Below are positions 5,353 through 5,419 of a DNA stretch of 5,419 bases, piece by piece; positions within the stretch are counted from its first letter, which is position 1; every line of letters begins with the position of its first letter. The stretch is from positions 1-5,419 of the forward strand of contig JAJYOH010000432.1 in the NCBI GenBank assembly GCA_021796315.1. Direction: 5' to 3'. The translations under genes and the position numbers were made by a program. The stretch is from Chloroflexota bacterium. Lineage in GTDB: Bacteria; Chloroflexota; Anaerolineae; Anaerolineales; Villigracilaceae. The notes below the pieces were generated by a model, which did not search any database, was not told the DNA's origin, and saw nothing but the letters and a program-made list of their open reading frames with translations.

Positions 5353-5419
5353 CTACTTGGTGACAAGCACGAAGGTGCCCGGGTCGGTCGAACTTATTGT
5401 GACACGGCCTCCGCCCATG
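5353..5419 (-). CDS. C-terminal end of a gene cut by the window edge
   Basis: Reading leftward from the right edge, the frame gives MGGGRVTISSTDPGTFVLVTK and then TAG at 5355-5353. The alternating hydrophobic pattern (VTISS, TFVLVTK) suggests closing beta strands, as at the end of many exported or Ig-like-domain proteins. The leading Met is probably internal. The frame, its stop, and the hairpin terminator 35 bp beyond it support a real gene end. Too little remains to name the family. Confidence 0.55.
   Translation of the reverse strand, partial: MGGGRVTISSTDPGTFVLVTK

Noticed and set aside
1..5419. CRISPR arrays, tRNA or rRNA genes, insertion sequences
   Set aside because: No regularly spaced repeats, no tRNA-like cloverleaf or conserved rRNA stretches, and no transposase or terminal inverted repeats with target duplications were seen on reading both strands by eye.

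Overview
The window looks like chromosomal DNA from a Chloroflexota bacterium, most likely an Anaerolineae-type lineage. This is inference from style, not from a marker gene. The clues are lipoproteins whose mature N-terminus is a Thr/Pro/Ser-rich linker, an SH3-type lipoprotein ending in a Pro/Ala/Thr tail, a serine hydrolase of the YGG/GAFG-PWID type, and gene remnants resembling families I associate with that class. No rRNA, tRNA, CRISPR array or insertion sequence is visible.

Layout, left to right. Positions 1-275 are non-coding: a perfect 10-bp palindrome, then a long imperfect inverted repeat (41-204) with the architecture of an integron attC recombination site. Next is a plus-strand lipoprotein-like serine hydrolase (276-1418). 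A 118-bp gap carries what looks like a short broken gene remnant. A plus-strand radical SAM protein of the PflX/COG1313 type (1537-2481) follows and ends at a strong terminator. A further ~170 bp without a recognisable gene leads to a second, bidirectional terminator, which closes the minus-strand class III aminotransferase (2777-4126).

Upstream of the aminotransferase lie a tandem 14-bp repeat in its leader and a perfect TATAAT box. Divergent from it is a decayed plus-strand P-loop kinase (about 4194-4461), which keeps its Walker A motif but has lost frame and central domain. It runs tail-to-tail into a minus-strand SH3-domain lipoprotein (4462-5262). That gene has its own convincing promoter, which overlaps the terminator hairpin of a further minus-strand gene of which only the last 21 codons are present (5353-5419).

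The four complete genes do not form an operon or an evident pathway: each has its own strand, gap or terminator, and their roles (cell-envelope hydrolase, orphan radical SAM enzyme, PLP transaminase, surface lipoprotein) are unrelated as far as the sequence shows. The most notable features are the attC-like site ahead of the hydrolase and the gene decay in the gaps. I see no clear new multi-gene system.
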